Positions 20,957 through 31,396 of a stretch of DNA of 37,618 nt are shown in pieces. Source of the stretch: Burkholderiaceae bacterium (GTDB lineage: Bacteria; Pseudomonadota; Gammaproteobacteria; Burkholderiales; Burkholderiaceae); assembly GCA_947462685.1 (NCBI GenBank), contig CANHPL010000025.1, positions 1 to 37,618 of the forward strand, given 5' to 3'. The position numbers and the translations under genes were made by a program. The notes under the pieces were generated by a model that worked only from the letters and a program-made list of their open reading frames with translations, searched no databases and was not told where the DNA came from. The first letter of the stretch is position 1, and each line of letters begins with the position of its first letter.

Positions 20957-21427
20957 TTACAACTCTGCTTTCAATTGGTCTAATAATAAAGCATGGGCAG
21001 CTGGATTAATCTCTTTACGCAAAATTTGCTCAGCACCTTTTACAGCCAAAGCAGCCACTTGAGCACGTAACTCATCGCGTGCACGTATTATCTGCTGATC
21101 GGCATCTGCTTTAGCCTGAGCAATAATCCGCGTTGCTTCGGTTTGCGCATTTTGCTTGATTTCCTCTGCACTTAGTTGAGCACGCTTTTCAGCTTCAGCA
21201 ATACGCTGTGCTCCTTCATTTCTTGCCTCAGCCAGGGCTTGGTCAGCGCGCTTAGTAGCAAACTCTAAATCAGTTTTACCCTTCTCAGCAGCGGCTAATC
21301 CATCTGCAATTTTAGCTGCTCTTTCATCTAAGGCTTTTACTAGCGGTGGCCAAACAAACTTAGCTACCACCCACCAAAGGATGAAAAACACAACCATTTG
21401 CGCGAATAGGGTCGCGTTCAGATTCAC
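20957..21427 (-). CDS. atpF: ATP synthase Fo subunit b
   Basis: A 156-residue peripheral-stalk subunit. A single N-terminal membrane helix (~5-25, [23 protein letters not shown]) is followed by a long charged helix that forms the right-handed coiled coil (~30-140). The start is GTG (complement of 21425-21427) with an AAAGGAAA site upstream, giving [10 protein letters not shown], the usual start. It is 64 nt downstream of atpE, the largest gap inside the Fo part. Confidence 0.96.
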   Translation of the reverse strand: MNLNATLFAQMVVFFILWWVVAKFVWPPLVKALDERAAKIADGLAAAEKGKTDLEFATKRADQALAEARNEGAQRIAEAEKRAQLSAEEIKQNAQTEATRIIAQAKADADQQIIRARDELRAQVAALAVKGAEQILRKEINPAAHALLLDQLKAEL

Positions 21428-21491
21428 GGCGTTTCCTTTCGATTCAGTTTGACAAAACTACTGAATACAGTAGTTATCATTTTAAAAACCT

Positions 21492-21773
<282 letters not shown>

Positions 21774-21795
21774 CTAGTTAAAAAAAAATAAAAAA

Positions 21796-22659
<864 letters not shown>

Positions 22660-22684
22660 CTATATTTTCCATTACCTTTAAAAA

Positions 22685-23158
22685 CTATTTATTCTTCTTT
22701 AAAAAACCAATTAACCAATACGATTGCAGCGTTACAAAAAACATACCTAGAAAGGGTATCCAGTTTAAATTAGGAACCAATCGAATGGCAAGGAATATTA
22801 TAGTAAATGTAAATGTAATTTTTATGACTTCAGCATACATTAACGATCTTATAAACTTCCTCGCATCTAAACTTTTTTTTACTGCTTGAATTCGTATTAT
22901 AAACACAATATTAGGCAATACCCCCAAAGCTCCTCCAAGTACAACTGACAAGATTAGGTGTTTCTCATCAAACATCAAACTGTAAATTGCTGCCAATGTT
23001 GTAAAAAAAACTGTTAAAAAACCTTGTAGCCCCACAATTTGCCAAGGACTAGAAACTTTCGCGGCAAGTTGACTCTCGGTAAATAGCTTACGCGCTTGAT
23101 CGTGGGTCAGCTTTATGTATTCTGGCTCCAAGCTTTCTTCATAATTACCACGTTCCAT
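22685..23158 (-). CDS. atpI: ATP synthase subunit I-like membrane protein
   Basis: A 157-residue protein with four likely membrane helices (~42-62, ~68-92, ~107-124, ~130-150) after a charged N-terminal 40 residues. The position directly before atpB, the length and the motif VLGGALGVLPNIVFIIR match the ATP synthase I family, thought to aid c-ring assembly or magnesium supply. Sequence conservation in this family is weak, so context carries much of the call. It begins 10 nt after parB, tying the atp operon to parAB. Confidence 0.85.
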   Translation of the reverse strand: MERGNYEESLEPEYIKLTHDQARKLFTESQLAAKVSSPWQIVGLQGFLTVFFTTLAAIYSLMFDEKHLILSVVLGGALGVLPNIVFIIRIQAVKKSLDARKFIRSLMYAEVIKITFTFTIIFLAIRLVPNLNWIPFLGMFFVTLQSYWLIGFLKKNK

Positions 23159-23168
23159 AAAGTCTTCT

Positions 23169-24059
23169 TTAAGGATTGGTTAAACCAAGCTTTTGTAATA
23201 GATTCTGTAATTCGTCTGTGTGTGAGAATTTAATTTTTATTTCGCCGCCTTTAGAGCGTGTCTTAATTTCTACCATCAAACCAATAGAATCTGCCATTTC
23301 ATTTTCAATACGCTTTAAATCCGGATCCCGCGTAATTTTTGATTTAATTTTTTCAGTTTTATCAGTAATATTTTTTTTGCTGGAATTCAAAATTCCATTT
23401 GCCAATCTTTCTGTTTCTCTAACTGAAAGGCCCTGAGCGGCGACTCTTTGAGCAAGACCAATTTGCATTGCCGCAGATATGGGTAATAAAGCCCTTGCAT
23501 GTCCCATATCAATTTCACCCGAAGCCAATAAAGCTTGAACCGATTTGCTTAATTGCGTTAGTCGCAACAGGTTAGTTACTGCACTTCTTGATTTTCCAAC
23601 AACTTGCGATGCCTGTTCATGAGTAAAACCAAAATCAGCAATGAGCCTAGCCAAACCCTCAGCCTCTTCTAACGGGTTTAAATCTTCTCGTTGCATGTTT
23701 TCGATCAACGCCATGGCGGCGGCTGTCTGATCATCTACATTTTTTATCAGAACAGGAACCGACTCCAGTCCCGCCATTCCTGCAGCTCTAAATCTTCTTT
23801 CACCGGCAATGATTTCATATTGATTTGAACCAATTAAACGAACTAAAAGCGGTTGCATGACTCCCTGTGTTCGAATACTTTGTGCCAACTCCTCTAATTC
23901 ACTTTCCTTCATTTGCATGCGAGGCTGATATTTACCCCGTTGAAGTTGAGAAAGTTTTAATTCTTTGGTGGAGCTTTCTTTGGAGTCTTGACCACTTAAA
24001 TCAATTGACTCACCTAGCAGAACTTCAAGCCCTCTGCCTAGGCCCTTTTTTTTCATCAT
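23169..24059 (-). CDS. parB: Chromosome-partitioning protein ParB
   Basis: A 296-residue parS-binding CTPase. It opens with KKKGLGRGLEVLLGE, has the ParB/Srx domain with QPR and GERRFRAA (86-93), and a helix-turn-helix (~144-166, FTHEQASQVVGKSRSAVTNLLRL). The C-terminal dimerisation segment is near 265-296. A Lys-rich linker (~225-245) is present. Two ATG codons open the frame (MMKKK); either may serve. It begins 2 nt after parA and acts on the two parS sites at 26018-26033 and 27481-27496. Confidence 0.97.
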   Translation of the reverse strand: MMKKKGLGRGLEVLLGESIDLSGQDSKESSTKELKLSQLQRGKYQPRMQMKESELEELAQSIRTQGVMQPLLVRLIGSNQYEIIAGERRFRAAGMAGLESVPVLIKNVDDQTAAAMALIENMQREDLNPLEEAEGLARLIADFGFTHEQASQVVGKSRSAVTNLLRLTQLSKSVQALLASGEIDMGHARALLPISAAMQIGLAQRVAAQGLSVRETERLANGILNSSKKNITDKTEKIKSKITRDPDLKRIENEMADSIGLMVEIKTRSKGGEIKIKFSHTDELQNLLQKLGLTNP

Positions 24060-24061
24060 CG

Positions 24062-24835
24062 TTAAATACTCTTTATTCTTTCTACCATTTCTTTACCAAA
24101 CTCCACATAAGCCTTAGCACCTCGAGAAGACTTATCAAATACAACCCCTGGAATGCCATAAGAAGGTGCCTCTGCTAATCTAACATTACGTGGAATGATT
24201 GTTTTGAAAACTTTATCTCCAAAGTGCTGTATTAACTGTCCCGAAACTTGCTGTTGCAAAGCAGTTCGAGGATCAAACATGACCCTCAACAATCCAATAA
24301 TTTTTAAATCAGGATTTAAATTTGCATGAACTTGTTTAATACTATTCACCAGGTCTGATAACCCCTCCAATGCAAAGTACTCACATTGCATTGGCACAAT
24401 TACACCATTTGCCGCACATAACCCATTTAAAGTTAATAACGAAAGAGCTGGGGGACAATCAATTAGGATAAAGTCATAATCATCAGCAACTATCTGCAAA
24501 GCATCCCTTAATATTGATTCACGATTTTTAAAATCAACCAACTCTATTTCGGCGCCGGCCAGATTCCGATTAGCAGGTATAACATCATAACCACCTGATT
24601 CAGAAGGGTATTTTGATTTTATTATGCTACTATGGCCAATTAAAACTTGATATACTGAATGTTCTAATTGGTGTTTATCTACCCCTGACCCCATAGTGGC
24701 ATTTCCCTGCGGATCTAAATCTACTAATAATACCCTTTGCTTTAAAGCAACTAAGCCAGCGGATAAATTGATCGCCGTTGTTGTTTTCCCAACGCCACCC
24801 TTTTGATTTGCAATACAAAAAATCTTCGCCATCAT
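24062..24835 (-). CDS. parA: Chromosome-partitioning ATPase ParA
   Basis: A 257-residue deviant-Walker ATPase (Soj type) that moves ParB-parS complexes over the nucleoid. The motif KGGVGKTT is at 12-19, the DLDPQGNAT segment follows (39-47), and DFILIDCPPALSLLTLNGL is Walker B. The start may be the first or second Met (MMAKIFCIANQKGG). No N-terminal HTH is present, which fits a chromosomal rather than plasmid ParA. It begins 10 nt after rsmG. Confidence 0.97.
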   Translation of the reverse strand: MMAKIFCIANQKGGVGKTTTAINLSAGLVALKQRVLLVDLDPQGNATMGSGVDKHQLEHSVYQVLIGHSSIIKSKYPSESGGYDVIPANRNLAGAEIELVDFKNRESILRDALQIVADDYDFILIDCPPALSLLTLNGLCAANGVIVPMQCEYFALEGLSDLVNSIKQVHANLNPDLKIIGLLRVMFDPRTALQQQVSGQLIQHFGDKVFKTIIPRNVRLAEAPSYGIPGVVFDKSSRGAKAYVEFGKEMVERIKSI

Positions 24836-24845
24836 ACACCCCTAT

Positions 24846-25535
24846 TTATTCGTTAGATTTTCTCATGGATTGTATGGATAAAATACATCTATAGGCATCT
24901 AAATAAGGAATCTTTAGTTCATCATTAAAAATAATTTGATGGCCTTTAGGTAGTCCCTCTAATTCTATTGCTATTTTTTGTGACTTCATTGCAAACATTA
25001 GTCCACCCTCTTTTAATAATGGCTCTGAGTACTTAATAAAATGCTTAAGCTCGGTAAATGCTCTAGAAATAGTTGCGTCCATCGAGTGGGGTCTTTGTTG
25101 AGAAAAATGCTCTATTCTTTGTTCAACTACATGAACATTTGTTAATCTCAATCTACCCTTGATATGCTGTAAAAAAGCTGTTTTTTTACGAACGGCATCC
25201 ACCAAAAAAAACTCAAAATTCGGAATAAAGATTGCTAAAAGCATACCCGGGAACCCCCCACCAACACCTAAGTCAGCTATTTGAGCCCGCTCTGACAATA
25301 GCCCCTCTTGAACTGTTTTTAAAATTGGGGGAATAACTGCTAAAGAGTCCATTACATGTGCGCCCAAAAACTCATCTTCATCTGTAATTGCACTTAAGTT
25401 ATGGATAGAGTTCCACTTAAAAAACTCTGAAGTAAAAATGACTAGTTGATTGATCTGGCTAGAGTTACATGATATTTCAAGCACCTCTATACCCTGCCGA
25501 ACTCTTTGCTCAAATTTAGTGGAATTAAAACTCAT
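24846..25535 (-). CDS. rsmG: 16S rRNA (guanine527-N7)-methyltransferase RsmG
   Basis: A 229-residue SAM-dependent methylase of G527 in 16S rRNA; loss in other bacteria gives low-level streptomycin resistance. The SAM-binding motif [10 protein letters not shown] is at 88-97. NLSAI (~46-50), HVMDSLAV (~60-67) and TISRAF (downstream) are also family marks. Its ATG overlaps the mnmG stop (ATGA), so the two are translationally coupled, as in many bacteria. Confidence 0.96.
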   Translation of the reverse strand: MSFNSTKFEQRVRQGIEVLEISCNSSQINQLVIFTSEFFKWNSIHNLSAITDEDEFLGAHVMDSLAVIPPILKTVQEGLLSERAQIADLGVGGGFPGMLLAIFIPNFEFFLVDAVRKKTAFLQHIKGRLRLTNVHVVEQRIEHFSQQRPHSMDATISRAFTELKHFIKYSEPLLKEGGLMFAMKSQKIAIELEGLPKGHQIIFNDELKIPYLDAYRCILSIQSMRKSNE

Positions 25536-27454
25536 AAGGCTGCGTTTTTTCTACCTACGCCCTTTTTTAAAAATATCAATAAAATCGAAATCGCAGCTGG
25601 GGTTACTCCAGATATTCTGGCGGCTTGACCCAAGGTTTGAGGTTGATGAGCAATCAATTTCTGACGAACCTCATTAGACAATCCGCTGATATCAGAATAA
25701 TCTAACCATTTTGGTAGCTCTAAATGCTCATTATAGGAGTGACGCTCAATCTCCAAAGTTTGTCTGTCAATATAACCTTGATATTTAAATCCTATTTCAA
25801 CTTGTTCATTAATTTGAGTTTGTAAAGCTAGGTCAAACTCCTCTGTCGCACTTGCCCATTTGCCATTTAGCGCCCCAACCAAGTCTTTATAAGTAACCTG
25901 CGGCCTTTTTAAAAGCTCTGCCAAACTATACTCATGACTCAAAGCCTGACCAAAAATAGCGGTGCTTTCATCAGCACTTAAGTTTTTAGGAGAAACCCAC
26001 GTTCCCATTAATCGAGATGTTTCACGTGAAACAGCCTCTTGTTTTTTACAGTAAAAACTCCATCGCGCATCATCTACTAGCCCCATGGATCGCCCAAGCT
26101 CTGTCAATCGAGCATCTGCATTATCTTCACGAAGGCTTAAACGATACTCAGCACGACTCGTAAACATTCGATAAGGCTCTTGAACACCCTTCGAAGTTAG
26201 GTCATCAACCAAAACCCCCAAATATGCCTCACTTCTTAGCGGGCGCCATGGATCTTTTTGCTTTACTCTCAAACCAGCATTAATGCCCGCCAACAAACCC
26301 TGAGCAGCCGCCTCTTCGTAACCGGTGGTTCCATTAATTTGCCCAGCAAAGAACAAACCATCAATTTGTTTTGATTCTAAACTTTGTGTTAAGGAGCGCG
26401 GGTCATAATAATCATATTCAATCGCATAACCTGGCCGTAAAATATGGGCATTTTCTAAACCTGAGATACTGTGAACTAGGCTCAATTGAATGTCAAATGG
26501 CAGGCTTGTCGATATCCCATTTGGATAAAACTCATTTGTAGAAAGTCCCTCTGGCTCTAAAAAAATTTGATGGCTAGGCTTTGATGCAAAACGATGGATC
26601 TTATCCTCTATAGAAGGACAATATCTTGGGCCAACCCCCTCAATCACACCTGTATACATAGGAGAGCGATCTAAGCCACCTCGAATAATATCGTGAGTGC
26701 TCTCATTCGTATAAGTAATCCAACAAGGTAATTGCTTGGGGTGCTGCTCTGGCCTTCCTAAAAAAGAAAAAACGGGAAGCGGGTCTAAATCTCCTGGCTG
26801 CTCTTTCATTTTAGAAAAGTCGATTGTCCTTCCGTCGATTCTTGGAGGAGTTCCAGTTTTGAGCCTTCCTTGGGGTAGGTTTAACTCTTTTAATCTTTCA
26901 GATAGACGAACGGCGGCAGGATCTCCCGCCCTTCCACCCGAGTGATTTTCCAGTCCAACGTGAATTTTCCCATTTAAAAAAGTACCCGCAGTTAATACTA
27001 CAGTTGGGGCATAAAAATGTAAGCCCAATTGAGTAATAGCCCCAACCACTCGATTACCATTAATGATTAAATCGTCAACTGCGGATTGAAAAAGGGTTAA
27101 AAACGGCTGACCCTCTAAAAGACTTCGCATGGCAGATTTATATAACGCCCTATCAGCCTGCGCTCTTGTTGCACGAACTGCCGGCCCTTTACTCGAGTTG
27201 AGTATTCTGAACTGTATTCCAGCACGATCAGTGATCTGCGCCATGGCACCACCCATCGCATCTATTTCCTTAACCAGATGTCCTTTTCCAATACCACCAA
27301 TTGAAGGATTACAACTCATGGTACCAAGGGTCTCAATATTATGAGTTAACAACAGGGTTTCACAACCCATCCTGGAGCTTGCCAACGCTGCTTCGCAACC
27401 AGCATGTCCACCGCCTATTACAATTACATCAAATTGTTTTTTAAAGTCGATCAT
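25532..27454 (-). CDS. mnmG: tRNA uridine-5-carboxymethylaminomethyl modification enzyme MnmG (GidA)
   Basis: A 640-residue FAD protein that, with MnmE, modifies the wobble uridine of several tRNAs. The FAD motif is GGGHAGCE (14-21), followed by [27 protein letters not shown]. Other blocks are [11 protein letters not shown] and [17 protein letters not shown], plus the [19 protein letters not shown] segment and the C-terminal Y-G-I-type helical domain. Codons 475-479 (Val-Ser-Arg-Glu-Thr) coincide with a perfect parS site. It is first of mnmG-rsmG-parA-parB and follows a 53-nt gap that holds another parS. Confidence 0.98.
   Translation of the reverse strand: MIDFKKQFDVIVIGGGHAGCEAALASSRMGCETLLLTHNIETLGTMSCNPSIGGIGKGHLVKEIDAMGGAMAQITDRAGIQFRILNSSKGPAVRATRAQADRALYKSAMRSLLEGQPFLTLFQSAVDDLIINGNRVVGAITQLGLHFYAPTVVLTAGTFLNGKIHVGLENHSGGRAGDPAAVRLSERLKELNLPQGRLKTGTPPRIDGRTIDFSKMKEQPGDLDPLPVFSFLGRPEQHPKQLPCWITYTNESTHDIIRGGLDRSPMYTGVIEGVGPRYCPSIEDKIHRFASKPSHQIFLEPEGLSTNEFYPNGISTSLPFDIQLSLVHSISGLENAHILRPGYAIEYDYYDPRSLTQSLESKQIDGLFFAGQINGTTGYEEAAAQGLLAGINAGLRVKQKDPWRPLRSEAYLGVLVDDLTSKGVQEPYRMFTSRAEYRLSLREDNADARLTELGRSMGLVDDARWSFYCKKQEAVSRETSRLMGTWVSPKNLSADESTAIFGQALSHEYSLAELLKRPQVTYKDLVGALNGKWASATEEFDLALQTQINEQVEIGFKYQGYIDRQTLEIERHSYNEHLELPKWLDYSDISGLSNEVRQKLIAHQPQTLGQAARISGVTPAAISILLIFLKKGVGRKNAAL
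26018..26033. promoter_or_regulatory. parS site inside mnmG
   Basis: TGTTTCACGTGAAACA, a perfect match to the bacterial parS palindrome, bound by ParB. It falls in frame so that the codons GTT TCA CGT GAA ACA encode residues 475-479 of MnmG. It is ~2 kb from parB and ~1.5 kb from the other parS. Confidence 0.93.
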
Positions 27455-27480
27455 TTAAGAATAAGTAATTGTGTTGAATG

Positions 27481-27496
27481 TGTTTCACGTGAAACA
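27481..27496. promoter_or_regulatory. parS site upstream of mnmG
   Basis: A second perfect TGTTTCACGTGAAACA. With its flanking G and C (27480, 27497) it forms an 18-base palindrome. It lies between the TSUP permease stop (27508) and the mnmG ATG (27454), 26 nt before the ATG, so bound ParB could affect transcription of mnmG-rsmG-parAB. Confidence 0.95.
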
Positions 27497-27507
27497 CTAA
27501 AGCTCTA

Positions 27508-28305
27508 TTATCTTATGAAATCGAAAATATGATAAGAGTCATTCGCCGTTTTCAAGACCAAGGCCAAAACCACCCAAATAAAAAATACTCTAACCATTTT
27601 ACTTCCGTGCCTCAAAGCAAAAATACTACCAATAATACCCCCCACAATATTGAAGCTCATCATCCATAGAGCAATGCCCCAGTGAATGTGCCCTGTCGGT
27701 ATGAACAAAGCTAGAGCGGCAAAATTACTCAAACAATTAACGATTTTAGTTGCGGCAGCCCCATGTAAGAAATCAAACCCTAAGAATCGAACGAATAAAA
27801 ACATGAAAAAAGCACCAGTGCCGGGACCAAAAAATCCATCATAAAACCCAATACCGAAAGCCCCAACGGATGCAAAACAAATACTACGTAAATTTTGGGT
27901 TTGAGGTTGATGAGTCAAACCAAAGTTTTTATTCTTTAAAGTAAAGGCTAACAATAACAATAAAATAAATGGCAAAAACTTACGAATGAAATCAGGTGAT
28001 ATTTGTGTTACTGTCCAAGCGCCCAAAAAAGAACCGACCAACGAACATACTGAGGCATAGATCATTAGCCTTTTAGGCAAGTTGACCTTTTTAATATATT
28101 GAGTGGCAGCGACAAAGGTGCCACCAACTGCAGAGAGTTTATTAATTCCAAAAAGAGTTGCTGGGGTCTCTTTAGGATATACGGAAAATAATGCAGGGAT
28201 TTGCAACAAGCCGCCGCCACCTACAATTGCATCTATAAATCCCGCTAAAAAGGCTGCTAGTGCTAAAAAAATAACACCATAACTTAAAATTTCGTTTAAA
28301 ATCAA
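27508..28305 (-). CDS. TSUP (TauE/SafE) family membrane permease
   Basis: A 265-residue protein with about eight hydrophobic segments and the family opening LAAFLAGFIDAIVGGGGLLQIPALF; the second half repeats the pattern (FGIGFYDGFFGPGTGAFFMFLFV). The superfamily exports or imports sulfonates, sulfite or other organic anions. The start is TTG directly after the livM stop (TAATTG), with no ATG nearby, so translation probably relies on coupling to livM. Being the last gene of the liv set suggests co-transcription, but no functional tie is known. Ends 53 nt before mnmG without an evident terminator. Confidence 0.87.
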   Translation of the reverse strand: MILNEILSYGVIFLALAAFLAGFIDAIVGGGGLLQIPALFSVYPKETPATLFGINKLSAVGGTFVAATQYIKKVNLPKRLMIYASVCSLVGSFLGAWTVTQISPDFIRKFLPFILLLLLAFTLKNKNFGLTHQPQTQNLRSICFASVGAFGIGFYDGFFGPGTGAFFMFLFVRFLGFDFLHGAAATKIVNCLSNFAALALFIPTGHIHWGIALWMMSFNIVGGIIGSIFALRHGSKMVRVFFIWVVLALVLKTANDSYHIFDFIR

Positions 28306-29283
28306 TTAGCTAGTTCTATTTTTGAAAAGGTCTAAAAACTCACCTACGATGCCCTTGCGAAAAGCCATCACACAGACTACAAAGATCAATCCAGTAACAA
28401 TAGTTACAGACTCCCCCAAAGTTCTAAACCATTCAATATTAGTTAAAGAAAATATCCAATTGCCGATTTCACCAACCTTGTGCTCCAATACAGTGATAAC
28501 AAAAGCACCAATAATAGGCCCAATCAAAGTACCAACACCACCGACCAATGTCATTAAGATGACCAATCCAGACATTGACCAATGAGAATCTGAGAGAGTC
28601 TCGAAACCCATCATTAGGGCCTGAAGACTCCCCGCAAGTCCAGCAAGAGCTCCTGACAAAATAAACGCTAACAATTTAAATCTGTCAACCTCGTATCCCA
28701 AAGATATAGCTCTAGGCTCATTCTCTTTGATAGCAAATAAAATTTTTCCAAATGGTGAAGTCGTAACTCTGGCAATCAGGAGAATAGAAGCCAAGAAAAA
28801 AACAAACACGACATAATACGTATTGATATCGTTTTGCAAGTCAAGCACTCCGAGAAGGGTTCCTCTTGGAATGCCCTGCATGCCATCCTCACCACCAGTA
28901 AACTTGGCTTGTAAAAAGACAAAATACAGCATTTGGGCGAGAGCCATAGTTATCATTGCAAAGTAGATACCTTGCCGACGTATAGCAAGACTACCCATGA
29001 TGTAACCTAATAAAGTTGCAAATAATACTCCCCCGATTAAACCCAGTTCAGGAGGCATCCCCAAATCACGAATGATATAGCCACAGATGTAACCACCGCC
29101 ACCTAAAAATGCAGCATGGCCAAAAGACAATAGTCCTGTATATCCTAATAGCAAATTAAATGCAGCTGCAAACAAAGCAAAGCATAAAATTTTCATCAAA
29201 AATATTGGATATAAAAACCATGGAGCCATTACTCCAAACAAAATAATGACGAGATAAAAGAAAGTACTTTGGTTTTTACTCAT
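28306..29283 (-). CDS. livM: Branched-chain amino acid ABC transporter permease LivM
   Basis: A 325-residue inner-membrane permease with ~8-10 hydrophobic helices. It carries the BPD_transp_2 signature GYTGLLSFGHAAFLGGGGYICGYI and the EAA-like loop in FAIKENEPRAISLGYEVDRFKLLAFILSGALAGLAGSL. It pairs with LivH to form the membrane channel for a Liv/HAAT-type importer. Start ATG overlaps the livH stop by one base (TAATG). Confidence 0.94.
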   Translation of the reverse strand: MSKNQSTFFYLVIILFGVMAPWFLYPIFLMKILCFALFAAAFNLLLGYTGLLSFGHAAFLGGGGYICGYIIRDLGMPPELGLIGGVLFATLLGYIMGSLAIRRQGIYFAMITMALAQMLYFVFLQAKFTGGEDGMQGIPRGTLLGVLDLQNDINTYYVVFVFFLASILLIARVTTSPFGKILFAIKENEPRAISLGYEVDRFKLLAFILSGALAGLAGSLQALMMGFETLSDSHWSMSGLVILMTLVGGVGTLIGPIIGAFVITVLEHKVGEIGNWIFSLTNIEWFRTLGESVTIVTGLIFVVCVMAFRKGIVGEFLDLFKNRTS

Positions 29284-30167
29284 TACTTCTCTCTACCAAA
29301 AAGTCCTGCGGGACGAACTAATAACACAAATGCCATAACTAAAAACACCACGGTACTTGATGCTTCAGGATATAAGACTTTAGTTAAAGCCTCAATAAGA
29401 CCCAAACCCAAACCCGTCAAAATGGACCCCATAATAGAGCCCATTCCACCAATAACCACAATTGCAAAAATAGAGATGATTAAATTTGAACCCATTAAAG
29501 GAGAAATCTGAATAATGGGTGCGGCTAAAACCCCAGAAAAAGCGGCTAGTGCCACACCAAAAGCATAAGTTAAAGTAACCATAAGTGGGAAATTAATGCC
29601 AAATGCTTGAATTAATTTAGGGTTTTCAGTTCCGGCTCGCAGATAAGCACCTAACTTTGTTTTTTCGATTACGTACCAAGTTCCAAAACAAACAATCAAT
29701 GAAATAAAGACAACCCAAGCGCGATATATGGGAAGGAACATAAATCCAACATCTACAGAACCTGTCAAGGAATCCGGAACACTATACGACATTCCTGAAA
29801 CACCAAAAAACGATCTAAAGACACCCTCAAGAATCAAAGTTAGACCGAAGGTTAATAAGAGTCCGTACAAATGATCTAAATGATATAAATGTTTTAACAA
29901 GAATTTTTCAATCAAAACGCCAACCAAAGCAACTAATAGAGGCCCCAAAATTAACATGGGCCAGTATCCTACTCCAAAAAAGGTTGCCGCCATCCATGTA
30001 AAAACAGCGCCCATCATAAACATTGCACCATGGGCAAAATTAACAACATTTAATAAGCCAAAAATAACTGCTAAACCAAGACTAAGAACAGCGTAGAAGC
30101 TGCCATTAACCAACCCCAAAAGGAGTTGGCTAAGGACGGCAGACAACGGTAAACCAAATATTTCCAT
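29283..30167 (-). CDS. livH: Branched-chain amino acid ABC transporter permease LivH
   Basis: A 294-residue inner-membrane permease of the same family as LivM. The signature VNGSFYAVLSLGLAVIFGLLNVVNFAHGAMFMMGA is at the N-terminus and the loop YLRAGTENPKLIQAFGINFPLM ... AFGVALAAFSGVLAAPI lies in the middle. It begins 8 nt after livK and ends overlapping livM, consistent with one operon. Confidence 0.94.
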   Translation of the reverse strand: MEIFGLPLSAVLSQLLLGLVNGSFYAVLSLGLAVIFGLLNVVNFAHGAMFMMGAVFTWMAATFFGVGYWPMLILGPLLVALVGVLIEKFLLKHLYHLDHLYGLLLTFGLTLILEGVFRSFFGVSGMSYSVPDSLTGSVDVGFMFLPIYRAWVVFISLIVCFGTWYVIEKTKLGAYLRAGTENPKLIQAFGINFPLMVTLTYAFGVALAAFSGVLAAPIIQISPLMGSNLIISIFAIVVIGGMGSIMGSILTGLGLGLIEALTKVLYPEASSTVVFLVMAFVLLVRPAGLFGREK

Positions 30168-30175
30168 GTAAAAAC

Positions 30176-31372
30176 TTACTTAATTAAAGAACATTTTGAT
30201 TCTGCCAAAGTATTAAATGCTTGCTCACCCGACAATTTTTTAACTACCCGATAATAATCCCATGGCTTCGTCACCTCTTCAGCTTTTTTCACTTCGAACA
30301 AATACATGTCATGCATCATAGTTCCATCTTTACGAATATATCCGCCCTTAGTAAACAAGTCGTTAATCTTGATTTTTTTCAACTCTGCCATCACCTTATC
30401 AGGATTATCTGTGCCTGCTGCTTTAACCGCTTTCAAATATGTCAACATAGAAGAGTAATCACCCGCCTGAACTGAAGTTGGCATACGCTTCATTTTTTGA
30501 ATGAATCTACCAGCAAAGGCTCTAGTTTCATCATTCAAATCCCAGTACCATGCTTCAGTCGCTAAAAGACCAGATGCATTTTTAATACCAATACTATGCA
30601 CATCGGTAATGAATACAAGTAAGCCCGCCAACTTCATAGTCTTGTTAATACCAAACTCATTTGCGGCTTTGACTGAATTAATCGTATCTCCACCAGCATT
30701 GGCCATACCCAAAACTTGAGCTTTAGAATTTTGAGCTTGTAACAAGAAAGAAGAAAAGTCACTTGCATTTAGTGGATGTTTTACCGCACCAAGAACTTTA
30801 CCGCCATTATCATTGACGACTTTGGAGGCATCTTTTTGGAGCTGTTCACCAAACGCATAATCAGCAGTCAAGAAAAACCAGTTTTTATTTCCTTTTTCCA
30901 ACATAGCTTTACCCGTTACATTGGCTAATGCAATTGTGTCATAGGTGTAATGAATCGTATAAGGAGTACATTGCTCATTAGTTAAAGCAGAAGTACCTGC
31001 GCCATTATTAATGTAGATACGCTTCTTTTCAGAGGTAACTTTTGATGTAGCCAAAGCTGTTCCAGAATTAGTGCCACCAAAAATAACATTAACGCCCTCT
31101 TGGTCAATCCACTCACGTGCTTTACCCGCTGCTATATCAGCCTTGTTTTGATGGTCGGCATATAAAATCTCTACTTTTCGACCTAAAACAGAACCACCAA
31201 AATCAGCAATTGCCATTTCCATAGCTTCTTTACCACCAATACCATCAATGTCTGAGTACAAACTTGAGCCGTCCGTTATAAACCCAATTTTTATTGGCTT
31301 GTTATCTGCCGCAATACCAGATATTGATACGGAAATAAGTGCCAATGCAGTTACAATTTTTTTTAGTTTCAT
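30176..31372 (-). CDS. livK: Periplasmic substrate-binding protein of a Liv-type ABC transporter
   Basis: A 398-residue protein of the Peripla_BP_6 (Leu/Ile/Val-binding) family. The signal peptide MKLKKIVTALALISVSISG-IAA precedes the mature domain starting KPIKIGFITDGSS. I chose the ATG at 31372; the frame is open to a TTG at 31384, but GGGGAAAA between them acts as the ribosome binding site for the ATG. The ligand is uncertain: the same family binds branched-chain amino acids, amides, urea and aromatic acids. It lies between livF and livH in the operon. Confidence 0.92.
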   Translation of the reverse strand: MKLKKIVTALALISVSISGIAADNKPIKIGFITDGSSLYSDIDGIGGKEAMEMAIADFGGSVLGRKVEILYADHQNKADIAAGKAREWIDQEGVNVIFGGTNSGTALATSKVTSEKKRIYINNGAGTSALTNEQCTPYTIHYTYDTIALANVTGKAMLEKGNKNWFFLTADYAFGEQLQKDASKVVNDNGGKVLGAVKHPLNASDFSSFLLQAQNSKAQVLGMANAGGDTINSVKAANEFGINKTMKLAGLLVFITDVHSIGIKNASGLLATEAWYWDLNDETRAFAGRFIQKMKRMPTSVQAGDYSSMLTYLKAVKAAGTDNPDKVMAELKKIKINDLFTKGGYIRKDGTMMHDMYLFEVKKAEEVTKPWDYYRVVKKLSGEQAFNTLAESKCSLIK

Positions 31373-31396
31373 TATTTTCCCCAACAGTTAAATTAT

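Noticed and set aside
27430..27507. E. coli-like oriC beside mnmG
   Set aside because: The gap is only 53 bases and contains a parS palindrome but no DnaA boxes.
31373..31384. TTG start for livK four codons before the ATG
   Set aside because: The bases between form the likely ribosome binding site for the ATG at 31372, which also begins a standard signal peptide.
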